64,000 nucleotides of DNA from Gari tellinella. Taxonomy: Eukaryota; Mollusca; Bivalvia; Cardiida; Psammobiidae. Of the stretch, positions 30,620-41,800 are shown piece by piece; the first letter of the stretch is position 1; each line of letters opens with the position of its first letter. The stretch lies in assembly GCA_922989275.2 (NCBI GenBank), contig OV277858.1, forward strand, positions 100,674,794 through 100,738,793. Direction: 5' to 3'. Under the pieces are notes generated by a model, which had not been told where the DNA came from, searched no databases, and saw only the letters and a list, made by a program, of their open reading frames with translations. Made by a program: the position numbers and the translations under genes.

Positions 30620-32300
30620 AACGATTGGTATAAAATGAGTCACATTTCGTCACAACGGTGTTTCAGCCCTTTTTGCTCTCTAACACAACGAGTTTTTATC
30701 GGATCTTCACCAAACTTGCATTAAATGTTCTTTTATATAAAATCTAGGTACAGTTAAATTTCTACCTAAATCTAATAAGGCATGTAAGACTTTTTGCCCT
30801 TTATGTATTAAAAGTTGACTGTCTCAGCAATTTTTGCTCTCTAAAACAAGCATTTTTTAGTTGATCTTCACCAAACTTACTGAAATTGTTTATTATTATA
30901 AAATCTTGGTCCAGTTTGATTACTACTAAAATCGCATGTGGCATGTTTGCGTTTTTGCCATTTTTGTATTAAAAATGAGTGATTCAGCAATTATTGCTCT
31001 CTTTCACAAATACTTGTATTGGATCTTCACCAAACTTGCTGAAAATGTTCATTAGTATAAAATCTAGGTTTAGTTTGATAACTACTAAAATTGTATGAGG
31101 CATATCTAAGTTTTTGCCCTTTATGTATTAAAATTACAGTTTTCAGCCAGTTTTTTTATCTCTAACACAAATTCTTTTTATTGAATTTTCACCAAACTTG
31201 CTGAAAATATTTTCATTGATATTAAATCATGGTTAAATTTGAATACTAGTAAAATCGCATAAGGAATGTCGGAGTAATTGCTCTTGAATTATTAGAAATG
31301 ACTGTTTCAGCCGTTTTTGCTCTCTAACACAAAGAGTTTTCATCGGATCTTCTACAAACTTGCTGAAATTCTTTATTTATATAAAACCTAGGTCCAGTTT
31401 GATTATTACTAAAAATCCCAAAATGATTATCTGAGTTATTGCCCTTAATGTATTAAAAAGGACTGTTTCACCATTTTTTTCTCTCTAACACAAATGCTTT
31501 TTTATCGATTTTCACCCAATTTGCTGAAGATGTTTATTAATATAAAATCAAGGTTAAGTTTGAATATTACTAAAATCGCATATGAGTTATTGTCCTTTAA
31601 TTATTAAAATATGACTGTTTCAGGGGTTTTTTGCACTCTAACACATACAGTTTTTATCGGATATTCACCAAACTTGCTGAACATGTTTATAAATATAAAA
31701 TATATCTCCAGTTCAAATAGTACTTGTATCGCATAAGGCATGAGTTTTTTGCCCTTTAGTTATTAAAAATTAATGTTTCAGCATTTTTTGCTCTCTATCA
31801 CAAACATTTCTTTTCGGATCTTAACAAAACCTTGCTGAAATTCTTTATTTATACAAAATCTAGGTTCGGTTTGATTATTACTTAAATCGCATAAGGCATG
31901 TCTGAGTTATTGTCCTTTATGTATTTAAAAATACCTGTTTCACCATTTTTTGCTCTCTAACACAAATAACTTTTTTTGTGATTTTCACCAAACTTGTTGA
32001 AAATGTTTATTAATATAAAATCAAGTTCATAATCTTAACTACCAAAATCGCACAAGGCATGTTGAAGTTATTGCCCTTGAATGATTATAGATTGCATACT
32101 TCAGGCTTGTCAGCTTTCTGACTCAAACGGTTTTAATTGGATCTTCAAATTTGCTGAAAATAATATTGGATAAAAACTTAGTCCAGCTCTATGAATACCC
32201 AAATCGCCGAAGGCATGTTGGAGTTACGGTTCTTCAATTATTAAAAATTTGCTATTTCATACTTATTTTAGCCATGTCAACTCTGTAATAGGAACTGTTT
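30620..32300 (+). repeat. Tandem array of ~160-bp diverged units
   Basis: About ten units. The marker CTCTCTAACACAAA or a variant recurs at 30676, 30837, 30997, 31159, 31320, 31481, 31634, 31791, 31953 and about 32112, mostly at 157-162-bp spacing. Each unit has GGATCTTCACCAAACTTGCT, a TATAAAATC...GGT...AGTTTGA block and TTTTGCCCTTTATGTATTA. No coding potential. Confidence 0.92.
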
Positions 32301-32469
32301 TTATTCTATTTAAGCCAACTATTTGGTCAATAGTTGCATGTGCTTCATCTTGGCCGTGTTGGTAATAAGTAAAGTAATAAATGACTACTCCATACCTCCT
32401 TTACCTCTTGAAGGATTTTCAGTCAGCTGTATTCGATTTTTGTCTTGATCTATATTTAAAACAAATACA

Positions 32470-32720
32470 CAATGCCAGCAAGTTTGGTGAAGATCCAATA
32501 AAAAGTGTTTGTGTTAGAGAGCAGAAAGGACTGAAACAGTCATATTTTTTTTAATTATTCAAGGACAATAACTCAGGCATGCCTCATGCGACTTTGATAG
32601 TTATCAAAATTGAGCTAGATTCTCTACTAATAAACATTTATAGCAAGTTTGATGAAGATCCAAAAATAGGTGGTTTAGTTAGAGAGAAGACAAGGCTGAA
32701 ACAGTCATTTTCAGCAAGAT
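32470..32720 (-). repeat. Inverted units of the same ~160-bp repeat
   Basis: AGCAAGTTTGGTGAAGATCC ... GTTAGAGAGCAGAAAGG ... CTGAAACAGTCAT occurs twice (about 32478 and 32642), i.e. the array unit in reverse orientation. The region therefore has tandem copies on one side and inverted copies on the other, as in a fold-back element. Confidence 0.88.
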
Positions 32721-32794
32721 CCCCCGTATTGGATTGTACACGTTTACCACCGTGATTAATTATTTACACGTGGTGACCTTATCTCATAGTTTAA

Positions 32795-32981
32795 TCCTGT
32801 GCCTACTGGTCGCAACTGTTTGACTCTAAAACAGACACCGCGTAACGCGGCGTCTCATCTGGATCCAAACTGTTTGACACTCGTCTTAAGGTTTGTTTAA
32901 TCAAAAATATGCATACATCTAAACTAAACAAATATTGCACACGACAATGTCAAAGCAGACGTCTTAGCAGCAGAATAAGGG
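32795..32981 (+). mobile_element. Family-D MITE, diverged ends
   Basis: TTAA (32791-32794) then TCCTGTGCCTACTGGTCG; right end AGCAGCAGAATAAGG then G and TTAA (32982-32985). Hairpin at about 32815-32872 with a CGCGTAACGCGGCG core; the first arm is eroded. Confidence 0.68.
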
Positions 32982-33394
32982 TTAAATTCTTCATTTCAGC
33001 CGGCTCCAGATAAGAGGAATAAACTGAACAATTCCAACATGTTCTCACTCATTTCAGCACCGAATGCTACGGTGTTACTACTGATTAAACCGTCTCTTCG
33101 AGACGATTCTAATGAGTATGACACCATTGGGTTTAAAAGCAGAAATAAAGAGTTTAGTAATCGAAATACTTCCGTTATCTGGAGCCCTGTATTTACAGAG
33201 TTGTCCTTCTTTCCATTCACAAGGAGGCTCTTTAAATTGTGCTAGCACAAAAAAATTATAAAAAATTTTTTAAAAGCGAATTTCTTAGATAAAGCCGCTT
33301 TTTATGAAAGAATCACGTCCCACGTAGTTCTAATGGGATCCAAAACAACCGTTTTATGCAGGTTTCCCAAAAACACAATGCGGCTTTAAGGGCT

Positions 33395-33591
33395 TGATCA
33401 GAAAGAGATTTTACAGCTACCTTCATATTACCAGTATAATGAAAGTTTATCCCCAAATAGCTGAATGATTCGACAACTGCAATTTTATCACCGTTGATGA
33501 ACCAGTCATAAACATTATTAGATTTTCGACTTTGAAAAATACAAAAATCTAATAGCCTGCTGTAAGCGTCCATTTGCAAGGATATATACAC
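33395..33591 (-). pseudogene. LINE ORF2 fragment (segment before the 29474-30400 piece)
   Basis: The translation has SRKSNNVYDWFINGDKIAVV, SFSYLGINFHYTGNM and KSLSDQALKA, matching the end of the RT/thumb region of LINE ORFs. Homology ends at about 33395. In related LINEs this is directly followed by a stretch like AYNSLLALFDKV, which is exactly where the 30390 piece begins, so the two may be one element split by about 3 kb. Confidence 0.65.
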
Positions 33592-33606
33592 TACTTCTTT
33601 TGATAC

Positions 33607-33698
33607 AAGGTCATATTAAAGAGTGTATCAATTGGAACTATTTTCTTCATTGTAGGAATAAATAAAATGCACTAAAAGGCGCTTCTATGGGGAAAGGG
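33607..33698 (-). repeat. Half of a family-E MITE
   Basis: CAATTGGAACTATTTTCTTC, AAAAGGCGCTTCTATGGGG and AAAGGG followed by TTAA (33699-33702). The hairpin and the opposite arm are missing. Confidence 0.75.
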
Positions 33699-34024
33699 TT
33701 AACCATTATTCACCAGACAATATTGCAACAGCGAAAGGGTAACTTCGTATTAAAATGAGATACTTGGTAGCAATATTAATATTAATACACAAAACACTGC
33801 TATACTATAATTACACAGAACACAGCGGAGTAGCATGAAAACTGTTTGACAATATTCCTACATTATTCCTACAATATTCCTACATTAAGTTCACCCTAGA
33901 TCAATAACAGCAGAAGATAATTGTTTAACGACAATGCTAACTTGGGTGGTTACACCTAGTCCAATAAAGAGTTTGCAAATAAGCATGGCAAAGCTTGCTG
34001 CATCTTCTGGCAAAAATGAATTAA

Positions 34025-34228
34025 CCCTTTGCCTGCTGGTCGCGACTTTATTGATTTTTGCAAACAGTTTAGACCCAGATTAGACGCCGCGTAACGCGGC
34101 GTCTGATCTGGATCCAAATTGTTTGACACTCGTTTTTAGGTTTCTTTACTTAAAAAATCTATAGATCTAAATTTAACAAATTTTGCAGACGAAAATGTCG
34201 AAGCAGACGACATCACCGCAGGATAAAG
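34025..34228 (+). mobile_element. Family-D MITE
   Basis: TTAA (34021-34024) then CCCTTTGCCTGCTGGTCG; right end CCGCAGGATAAAG then TTAA (34229-34232). Hairpin at about 34061-34127 (TTTAGACCCAGATTAGACGC core CGCGTAACGCG). Confidence 0.82.
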
Positions 34229-34389
34229 TTAAGCGGCTTGTGTGAGGTCTGTTACTTATTTTTTCTGGTTCGGTTTAGAAACCATTGATATTGAGTATGC
34301 CAGGGCCTCTCTAGTTGGTGTTGTAGACATAGTTAAAATGCATGATAGTGTAATTAGCCGACGGTCAATCTCAATGTAAATTCCTCGAG

Positions 34390-34623
34390 TTGAATATTTT
34401 AATACGAGGACAGGTGATCATTCATTTTTGTCAGGATATCACCTGGCTTCAACTTGGGGAAAATGAAGTAAAACAAGTCGAGGTAAACTTTAAATCTGAC
34501 GAGCGAGGTTTATTATTTAGACCAAAGCTCTGGAACTCTCTACCATCAGACATCAGAGATGCGAGCTCAGTTGCAGTCTTCAAGAAACGTCTGAAAACAC
34601 ACTTCTTTAATATTTATTATTAG
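34390..34623 (+). pseudogene. L2/CR1-like LINE ORF2 C-terminus
   Basis: Ends RPKLWNSLPSDIRDASSVAV FKKRLKTHFFNIYY, the W-N-x-LP-x-x-IR...FK-x-x-LK-x-H block that closes CR1/L2-type LINE polyproteins. The upstream ORF is absent, so it is a heavily 5'-truncated copy. It continues into a long 3' UTR ending at the (AAT)n tail. Confidence 0.75.
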
Positions 34624-35574
34624 AACACATTAGGAAATGGATGTCTGCTACCTCCGGGCCATGTTCTTGCTGTAGATATTGTGGGTCTAAATGGGAGTTC
34701 TGGAATTGTACCGTTTGCCCATGCCTGTTCGGTGGATCTTGATGGTAGGGATTGCCCCTGATCTCTTTGAAACCGACTGGCTTGGGGTTTGCGGTATAAT
34801 TCAAGGACAGCTTCTTATCTTGATGTTTTATAAAGTAAGGGTGTAATTTCAGCCATGGAACATGTAGGTCCCGCGGGTGTGGGGTGGAGAGGGTAGATGA
34901 CTGCTACCCTAGGGCTGTGTTCATTCTGTATATGTTATGGGTCTAATTTTTAGTTCTGGGGTTGTACTGTTGACCAATGCCTGTCTGGTGGATCTTTGAT
35001 GGTAGGGATACAACTCTGATCTCTTTTGAAACCAGCTGGCGTGGTCTGTGGTACAATTCGTGGACAGCTTTCACCATTTTTAATAATGTTATTGATCTTC
35101 TATAGAGTTTTTAGTTATGGTCGCATGCTATTATTCCTAGTTATGTTACATTAGATGGCCTGCATTGGGCGCTCTGCTATTATTTCTATTGGTCGGCAAT
35201 CTTTAGCCGGTTTGTTCATTGCTGATTGATGGGGGTAGTGTGATTGCCGTTTTGGGGGCTGTCTTTTGTATGTTTATTCTTATTTATTTTAGATCTAATT
35301 ATAGTTATTTGTGTTTTGTCGATGGCCTGCATTGGGCGCTCTACCATTATTTATATCAGTCGGCAATACTTAGCCGGTCGATTCATTGCTGATTGATGGG
35401 GTAATGTGATCGCCGTTTTGGGGGACTGTCTTTTATATGTTTATTCATGTTTTATTTCAGATCTAATTGTAGTTATTTTGTCTTTTCACGATTTATAGGT
35501 ACATATGTGTTATTTCATGTAAAGCGCTTTTGAACGCACAATCCCTGTGTGAAAAGAGCGCTATATAAATCTGG

Positions 35575-35576
<2 letters not shown>

Positions 35577-35607
<31 letters not shown>
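35577..35607. repeat. (AAT)n microsatellite, LINE tail
   Basis: Ten tandem AAT units directly after TATATAAATCTGGTAT. Confidence 0.95.
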
Positions 35608-35619
35608 TAAAGCAATTCA

Positions 35620-36430
35620 TGTAACTATTATTAAACTACTAAATTCTAATGCACTTAAGGATTTAGATGTGTAATGCTCTGCGAAACGAATCCGAAAAGC
35701 TATACACCATCTTATTCAGTATTCAATTCTACATAATTTTTCCAGAATTAAAAGATTTTTCACAAACTATAACTGAAATTATGAATATTTTTTGTCAAAA
35801 AACGTCCTAAAATGACTACCCCTCTTTTTCCTTTCCGAGGATAAAAATTACAAATATTTATCAAAAGATCAAAATGTATTTATGCATTTATACCTAAGAC
35901 ATTGTTTTATACATACAGGTAGAAAAATTAAATATTTTGCATCATACATTAAAAAAAAATCTTATATTTCAGAAAAAATAATTTATGAGTCCATTTTTTT
36001 TCTCAAAAATCATTTTTTACATTTGAGTAAAACTGAGATTTTTACAAAATTTAGGGTGGGGCATTCATAGTGACCACACTTAAACTTATCTACCATGTCT
36101 CTAGAACAAAATAGAAAACAAATTAGGAGGGTTGACCTCATAATGAAATTGTATTTGAGAGGGGTCAAACTTTGTAGGAAAGTAAAATCAAGGAAATTGA
36201 AGTTTGTTGGTGTAACATGCACTGTTATTTGCAAATATTTGTTGAATTCACAAATAATTGTCAATTTAATAGCTATTGTCTGTTTTACAAATTCTGTTCT
36301 GCAAGAAAAACAATATACTCCGGCAAGAAATGTGAAAAATACAGTCAATCTTGTATAAAGCAACCACCTTGCGAATAAATGTGCATACCTCTTCTTTATG
36401 ACACTAGCCTAATAAACCCAGGGTAGAAAT
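35620..36430. other. AT-rich intergenic, no gene seen
   Basis: Overlapping short ORFs on both strands (36010-36363 minus, 36095-36358 plus) lack motifs and mirror each other. Nothing supported. Confidence 0.5.
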
Positions 36431-36431
36431 A

Positions 36432-36637
36432 CAGTAAAACCTCTCTATTACGACCATTAAATTATTTTAATTATTAGGGTGTTTACGATAGGTGACCGCT
36501 TAAAGCAAGGTGACAGTGAAACAGAAAGCTCCTACAGGAGCTTTCTGTTTCACTGCCACCTTGCTTTAAGCTGTCACCTGTCTATTAAACAATCAATTAG
36601 CCTTCGTTTTAGTGGTCGTAATAGCGAGGTTTTACTG
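36432..36637 (+). mobile_element. Family-F MITE, 206 bp
   Basis: TA then CAGTAAAACCTCTCTATTAC; right end GCGAGGTTTTACTG then TA. Hairpin about 36499-36569 with AAAGCTCC/GGAGCTTT arms and a loop of about 4 nt. One of the cleanest members. Confidence 0.92.
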
Positions 36638-36836
36638 TAGTGAAGAAAACCCAAACTGAAGCATTCTGCATTAGTTTTATCCTGCATTAAACAGACAGTT
36701 CCATACAAGACAAAATATGGGTCTTCACTAGAGTGATCGCTTAATACAAGATTGACTGTAAAAGTTGACAATGATTACAAAGTTTCATAATAAATGGCTG
36801 GCATGTTGCAACCAAATAATTGCAATAGATATTTAA

Positions 36837-37070
36837 CCCTTTACTCCATAGCTTATGTTAAGTATTGCAGACAGATGGTTGCATAAAGCAGGCTGAAATT
36901 AAAGCAGGATTCATTCTGCTTTACTTTCAGTCTGCTTAAACTGTGTACAGTCTGCTTAGATAAAGGATTTTTAAAGGATTGTGCATATTCATGACTGTAT
37001 AACATTTAAACTATTTACTTGAGTGAAGGAATAAATTGAATGTGTTAACATGAGTATCAATGGAGTAGAG
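36837..37070 (+). mobile_element. Family-E MITE with inverted right arm
   Basis: TTAA (36833-36836) then CCCTTTACTCCATAGC. A shortened core (AAAGCAGGATTCATTCTGCTTT) is followed by a right arm that is the complement of the usual left arm (GAGTGAAGGAATAAATTG), ending near TGGAGTAGAG. The element is thus almost fully fold-back. The right boundary is approximate. Confidence 0.65.
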
Positions 37071-37232
37071 GATTGATGTAGGAAAACATGTTTGGCATGT
37101 ACCACAGGTTTGATTTACAGTCAGACCTGTATTTAATATGCAGTCTGTTCCTCTACCTTTGTTGTGGTTCTGGGGCTTATTTGTCACAGGGAATGTTTTC
37201 TGTTTATTAGACCGAGATGATCTCCTCTGCTG

Positions 37233-37434
37233 CAGTGGTAAAACCGTTATTCTATCCCGTTTACACGCAAACGTAAAACACTAAAATGCAGAAAAGGACA
37301 ATTTTTGACAATTCTGACTTTTCTTTTTTATCTGAGTGGCAAACAGGTCTGATCAGGCTCCAAACTGTTTTTACTGGAAATAGTACTTTTAGCGTAAACG
37401 CGTTTACTTGGACAGAACAGCGTTTTCTCCACTG
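37233..37434 (+). mobile_element. Family-C MITE, core deleted
   Basis: CAGTGGTAAAACCGTTATTC left end; right end GCGTTTTCTCCACTG then TA. Internal arms (CGTAAAACACTAAAATG, CCAAACTGTTTTTACTGG) are present but the first hairpin arm and the GACGCC core are missing (CAAACAGGTCTGATCAGGC). Confidence 0.78.
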
Positions 37435-37723
37435 TAAGAGCTAAAAGAAAGGCGGATTGGTGGTTTTAATCCAAACAGGCTGCTTTCGAACAAATGAGAT
37501 AGCCGAAATCATCTTCCTGTAATCATCACCATGCCATCTCATCATGCATTCCTCATCATTTATGGGCGCTTGTCTCGCAGATCCTGGCAAATCTAGCTCT
37601 TCATTGGCAGACTCAACAATTTTATCGTCCGCACAATAGTTATGATCCACAAAAACTTTGTTTTTCTTCTATTTCCGCACCAGCCACTCGTCGATTTGCA
37701 AAAGAATCCACTCAGGGCTCGAT

Positions 37724-37842
37724 TTCTCACAGGGCCCCGACACGATTGCTTTTTGAGAAAAAATCGTCAGAAGTATATATACCTTCTGACGATTTTTTTC
37801 TAAAAAAAACCAACGCAATCGTGTCCGGGCCCCGTGCGAAAT
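37724..37842. mobile_element. Fold-back element with nested inner palindrome
   Basis: GGGCCCCGACACGATTGC and GCAATCGTGTCCGGGCCCC arms enclose a second inverted repeat, AAAATCGTCAGAAG...CTTCTGACGATTTT, around TATATA. It lacks relation to the GACGCC or E cores. Confidence 0.8.
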
Positions 37843-37979
37843 AACACGGAAACGCAGTCAAGCATTACACATCTAAAACCTTAAATAAAAATATATCTAG
37901 AGCTAAGTCCGTACTTCAACTAGATCTAGATCTCTTAGATCTAAATATATTAATCTACAACTCTCGTCAATTGAATTCA

Positions 37980-38170
37980 CGGGCTACACCAACATAGACC
38001 CGTCTGGTCTAAACAGAGTCCGCTCAGTCCCTGAGTGTGGAGATCAAACTCCTTATATACCCACTCAGGACCTACCAACAATCGGCTGGCGCCAGCTTGT
38101 GCCAGCAAGCCGCTGGTGCTGGTGTCACCAAGCAACAGCAGCAAGAATGGAACCAAATTCGCTGGTGTCC
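37980..38170. other. CAGC/CCAGCA-rich low-complexity stretch
   Basis: Repeated GCTGG/CCAGC words produce a leucine-rich hypothetical ORF on the minus strand. No gene model is supported. The surrounding 38.2-38.9 kb holds no recognisable feature. Confidence 0.45.
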
Positions 38171-38950
38171 CTAGCACCAGCACGGAAAGAATGCAAATAA
38201 AAAAACCTGTTTGAATGACGTCATAAAGCCTAATATCGCCGAGAGTTGTTTACAAAAATAGTACGTGCCATATACCCGCCAATATTTCAATCTTACATTT
38301 GATTGAAGAAATTAGATTAATAATATTAAAACTTGAAATGATTTCCATCTGTACTCTCTTTAAGGGTTGTAATTTTTACAGTGTAGTAAATATTATGAAA
38401 GACAGGAAATAACTTAGTTCAAAGTTAAAACGTGATTGGACACACACTTAATGTTCAAGTTCAAAGTCCAAGCCAGTTTAAACTTCTCACATCAGTTTAT
38501 GGTGAGTACTTAATCTGACCTTTATGCTAGTTAAGCATGACATAGCGTATTATAGATAATACAAAGACAAAATCGATCACATGTGCTATCCCAACCACCA
38601 TTCTACTAATAATGGAACATATGATTATAACTAATTCTATTCATCGACTGGATATTTTTACTTGGAACTACATTCCCCGATTTCTGTAAAAAGCAGAAAT
38701 CTTCTGTTTTGAAGCAACAAAAACGAAACTTGACCCACCTTTCTGCCAATTGTTTTGTGGCCTCAATCAACGCCAGGAAATGGCCGTAGTGGCTCACAAA
38801 GAGCTGCATGATAAGTCGACAGGGTGTGTTATGGACAATACGATTTTGAGGTGTTATCTGTATGTGATGTGAGCGGCATTTATTGTCTTATTTCAGAAAT
38901 AAACACATCTATATTTAATAGTCAAACACTTTATTCGGTAATGTAAACAT

Positions 38951-39180
38951 CAGGGGCCCGTTTTACTAAACTACTTACGCAAAAATTTTAAATTTTAATA
39001 TATATTTTCTGTTATCACTTGCTACAAACAGCAATTAGCCAGATCAGAGGACGCGCTTTTAGCGCGTCCTCTGATCTGGCTATTTGCTGTTTGCAAACGT
39101 TTATGATCGAAAAATAAGAGTTAAACGATTTTGACTTACGCAAAATTTTTGCGTAAGTTGTTTAGTAAAATGGGCCCCTG
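38951..39180 (+). mobile_element. MITE with GGGCCCGTTTTACTAAAC ends and a GACGCC-style hairpin
   Basis: Ends CAGGGGCCCGTTTTACTAAA and TTTAGTAAAATGGGCCCCTG. The paralogous segment at 14277 reads AACATCTGAGTATG without it. Comparing both suggests a short target such as C(A/T)G. The centre is an inverted repeat (about 39028-39098), AGATCAGAGGACGCGC/GCGCGTCCTCTGATCT, with ATTTGCTGTTTGC outer arm: the same plan as the GACGCC hairpin with a changed core on both arms. Confidence 0.85.
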
Positions 39181-39216
39181 AGTATGTTAATCCTTCGTCT
39201 GACGGTCGCGACTGTA

Positions 39217-39390
39217 CAGTGCTCCCTCTCTACAACAACACTGGAATGGGATATCAAGATTGTGTGTGTTGGTTGGAGGGAGATGTTATAGCGCGGGAAA
39301 CTTAACAATTGGCTTACCTTGCTTTACACAGCGACCTACCTGAACCCCCTAATAATTAAAACAAATGTACAATTTCGTAGCCGTAATAGG
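39217..39390 (+). repeat. Family-B left end, truncated, in a paralogous block
   Basis: TA then CAGTGCTCCCTCTC, GGTTGGAGGGAGATGTTATAG, no hairpin and no right end; the same arrangement is at 14315-14400. Confidence 0.65.
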
Positions 39391-39396
39391 ATTTAA

Positions 39397-39640
39397 CTCT
39401 TTCACCCTCAATTGAAAGCGCGTTTGCAAACAGTTTTGATTCTAATCAGACGCCGCGTAACGCGGCGTCTGATCAGTATTCAATCTGTCTGACACTCGTA
39501 TCAACATCTGCTTATATCGTATGGCGAGAGAAAAGTTGTTAAAATAAAAAAAGGTGCAGTACCGTTTCTTCTGACTGGACCTTTTGTTGAGAAAAGCTCC
39601 ATTTTTAATAAACAGGAATATTTTCTTCATGAAATAATAT
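39397..39640 (+). mobile_element. Family-D MITE, left end and hairpin only
   Basis: TTTAA then CTCTTTCACCCTCAATTG; hairpin about 39424-39490 with GACGCCGCG/CGCGGCGTC arms. The right end was not located, so the end coordinate is a guess. Confidence 0.55.
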
Positions 39641-40600
39641 AACTCAATAATATCTTTACATCCAAGTAAACTTTACAGACAATATAAGATATTGTAAAAA
39701 AACAAAACAATAATTAGTTCATGAACTATTTTCTGGAAATATCAATGGTTAAAAAAAAAGTCAATTCTGAAAAGTCACTGAATGTCTAATTACAAAAACC
39801 TACCTATTTAACATACACTAATTTTAGACTTATTTGATAGATTTTACTTAGTTTTACTAGTTACACATTTTTTATGAAAACCTACAGCAGACTTTTTTTA
39901 ATATATGATTTCCAGAAATTTAGACAAAACGTTAACACAAACCGAGCTACCTCCCTTGAGTTCAACTTTACAATGCCGTCAGCTCTTCATAAAACCGTAA
40001 GTCAAACCTGTAATAATGGACCTTTGTATATGATTGCCTGTAGATATTTAAAGACAGCAGACTTCTTAATGCATGACAAGAGTAATGCCAAAAAGCCCCT
40101 TTAGGGTCTATTTTTTGCATTACTTTTGTCTTGTGTTAAGCTTTTTTATCATTTTATATTTCCAAGACTTTACAATTATGTATATAAATATACAAGCAAA
40201 AAAGAAATAACAAAACATCTCTAACATAGCATCGCAAAAGTTTATGTTTTTATGGGTATTGAAAACAAAATTGAAGAGTTTTTAAGAAAAGAAATAAAAA
40301 TACAACTATTAGAAAAAAAAAAGAAAAAAACACCACCAAAAAGCCAAAAACGAAAAAAAGCCGAAAAAACAAAAACACTAGATGTTCTAAATAAAGTCCA
40401 GCCTTCAATGTGATATCGGAAGATATCATGGATTTATTTCAAAGTTATGTTAACATGGGGAAGAAAGTCTTTAGAACAAAACAAACACATAAATAAGCAA
40501 AGAAAAAAACAACATTTAGCAATTCCATGTAGACAATTATAAGAATGGATTTCGAAGAAAAGGTTTCCATATTGCTTTGTGTTCTCGAGTTTACTCTTCG
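39640..40600. other. AT-rich intergenic, A-rich tract, no gene seen
   Basis: An A-rich block (about 40290-40375) and an inverted repeat with AATGCATGACAAGAGTAATG / GCATTACTTTTGTCTTG around 40065-40133. No coding evidence. Confidence 0.5.
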
Positions 40601-40869
40601 TTTATCTATTTTTCTTTTATGTGGTGTTTGAAAAAGGCAATTTTTGGCATTTCTTTTAAACATTTGCACTTAAACAGAAACTATTTTGTGTGCATTATAA
40701 TGAAATTCAACGGTACATTGTGCAATTTTGAATCGAATATTCCCAGTGAAACGATTTGAAAATTAATTTGAATATTTATATTACAATCTCGTAGCATAGT
40801 AGTAAGACTGACCCAAAATTGCTGTGAATATTCGCATTTCAAGAATAGGTATCTGACAGTTTCTTTACA

Positions 40870-41094
40870 TCAATTGCAAAAATGGCAGAGCATTGAACTG
40901 ACTTTGGAGAATTTGAAGAGATATTTGTTTGTTCTTACGATCCACATGATATATTTGTATTGGACATTTCTTAGTGTATTTTCCAGAGATGTTTCATATG
41001 GTAATTTAAATAATATTTTCCAGTCGTTTTCATCAATTTCAAATAAGTTCTCCCACTTTCGTATTTGTTTACAGTCTACCCGTAGTCCCTTCAA
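40870..41094 (-). pseudogene. Tx1/L1-like LINE ORF2 C-terminal block
   Basis: Reads WENLFEIDENDWKILFKLPY, ETSLENTLRNVQYKYIMWIV RTNKYLFKF and SMLCHFCN, the layout of the L1/Tx1 C-terminus (LP-x...T-x-LR-x-x-Q-x-K...TN-x-x-L and a final C-x-x-C). Confidence 0.7.
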
Positions 41095-41300
41095 TTGGTA
41101 TACATATAGAGTTTTGTTAATATTTTCACAATTATTTTTTTTCCTCCAGGAAGCTGCCGCATCTACGAGTATGAGGGGTGTCCATTGCTAATACAGTTAT
41201 AATATCAGTTGTAATACTTCTAATTGGTCGTTACTTGGTATATTATACAGATACTGGATGAAATCTAAAGAGTAAAACTGTTTTGACCGGCTATCATATT

Positions 41301-41400
41301 TATTTATTTATTTATTATACCTGATTTATATAGCGCTCTTTTCACACAGGAGTTATGTGTTCAAAAGCGCTTCACATGAAATTATATAAATGTACCTACA
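41301..41400 (-). mobile_element. L2-like LINE 3' tail
   Basis: On the minus strand it ends GAGCGCTATATAAATCAGG followed by a (TAAA)n-like tail; plus-strand TTTATTTATTTATTTATT at 41301. It shares GCTTTTGAACACATAACTCC-like sequence with the 35520-35610 tail. It inserted into the Tx1-like relic; the 5' limit is unclear. Confidence 0.7.
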
Positions 41401-41589
41401 AAGCGAGAAATACAAATAACTACATTCACAATAAAAATGATACAATATTGAGATGCATGGAAACATGGAAATTCTTCCAGTATTATTACCAAGATTATAA
41501 AATTGTTATAGTAAGTTTGTAAAAACCTTTTTAAAATGAGTCTAATAATTAAAAGATCAATGGCATGATTAAAAACAGAGTGGTTTTTT

Positions 41590-41800
41590 GTTTTTTTGTT
41601 TGTTGGTTCGTTTGTTTGTTTCAGTGTAGAGCCGGAGAGTAGTTCACAAATCGTAAAACGAATGTTTAAAACAAATTTTACAATACTCTCCATGTTGTTT
41701 GGTTGAATTTGTTTGTTTGTTTGTTTCAGTGTAGAGCTGGATAGCAGTTCACAAGTCGTAAAACGAATGTTTAAAACAATACTCTTTAAAACAATACTCT
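41590..41800. repeat. ~115-bp imperfect tandem duplication
   Basis: TTTGTTTGTTTCAGTGTAGAG...AAACGAATGTTTAAAACAA occurs twice (from about 41603 and 41718), each behind a GTTT microsatellite. Confidence 0.8.

Larger units (their letters stand above)
34370..35610 (+). mobile_element. L2-like LINE 3' region with duplicated UTR
   Basis: After the ORF remnant, a ~245-bp UTR segment occurs twice with divergence (34630-34850 and 34880-35080; marker GGTGGATCTTGATGGTAGGG), then a 167-bp segment twice (starting 35154 and 35321; marker GATGGCCTGCATTGGGCGCT). It ends with GAGCGCTATATAAATCTGG and an AAT microsatellite, the typical L2-like tail. The same tail recurs at 41301-41400 (minus) and 63425-63481. 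Confidence 0.82.

Noticed and set aside
29205..33698. LINE inserted into one family-E MITE (hairpin at 29205, half element at 33607)
   Set aside because: Orientation would fit, but the required second TIR is missing left of 29205 and the distance between pieces is not matched, so the two are kept separate.
37977..38183. Leucine-rich ORF as a membrane protein gene
   Set aside because: It arises from repeated CCAGC/GCTGG words and has no start context or conservation signs.
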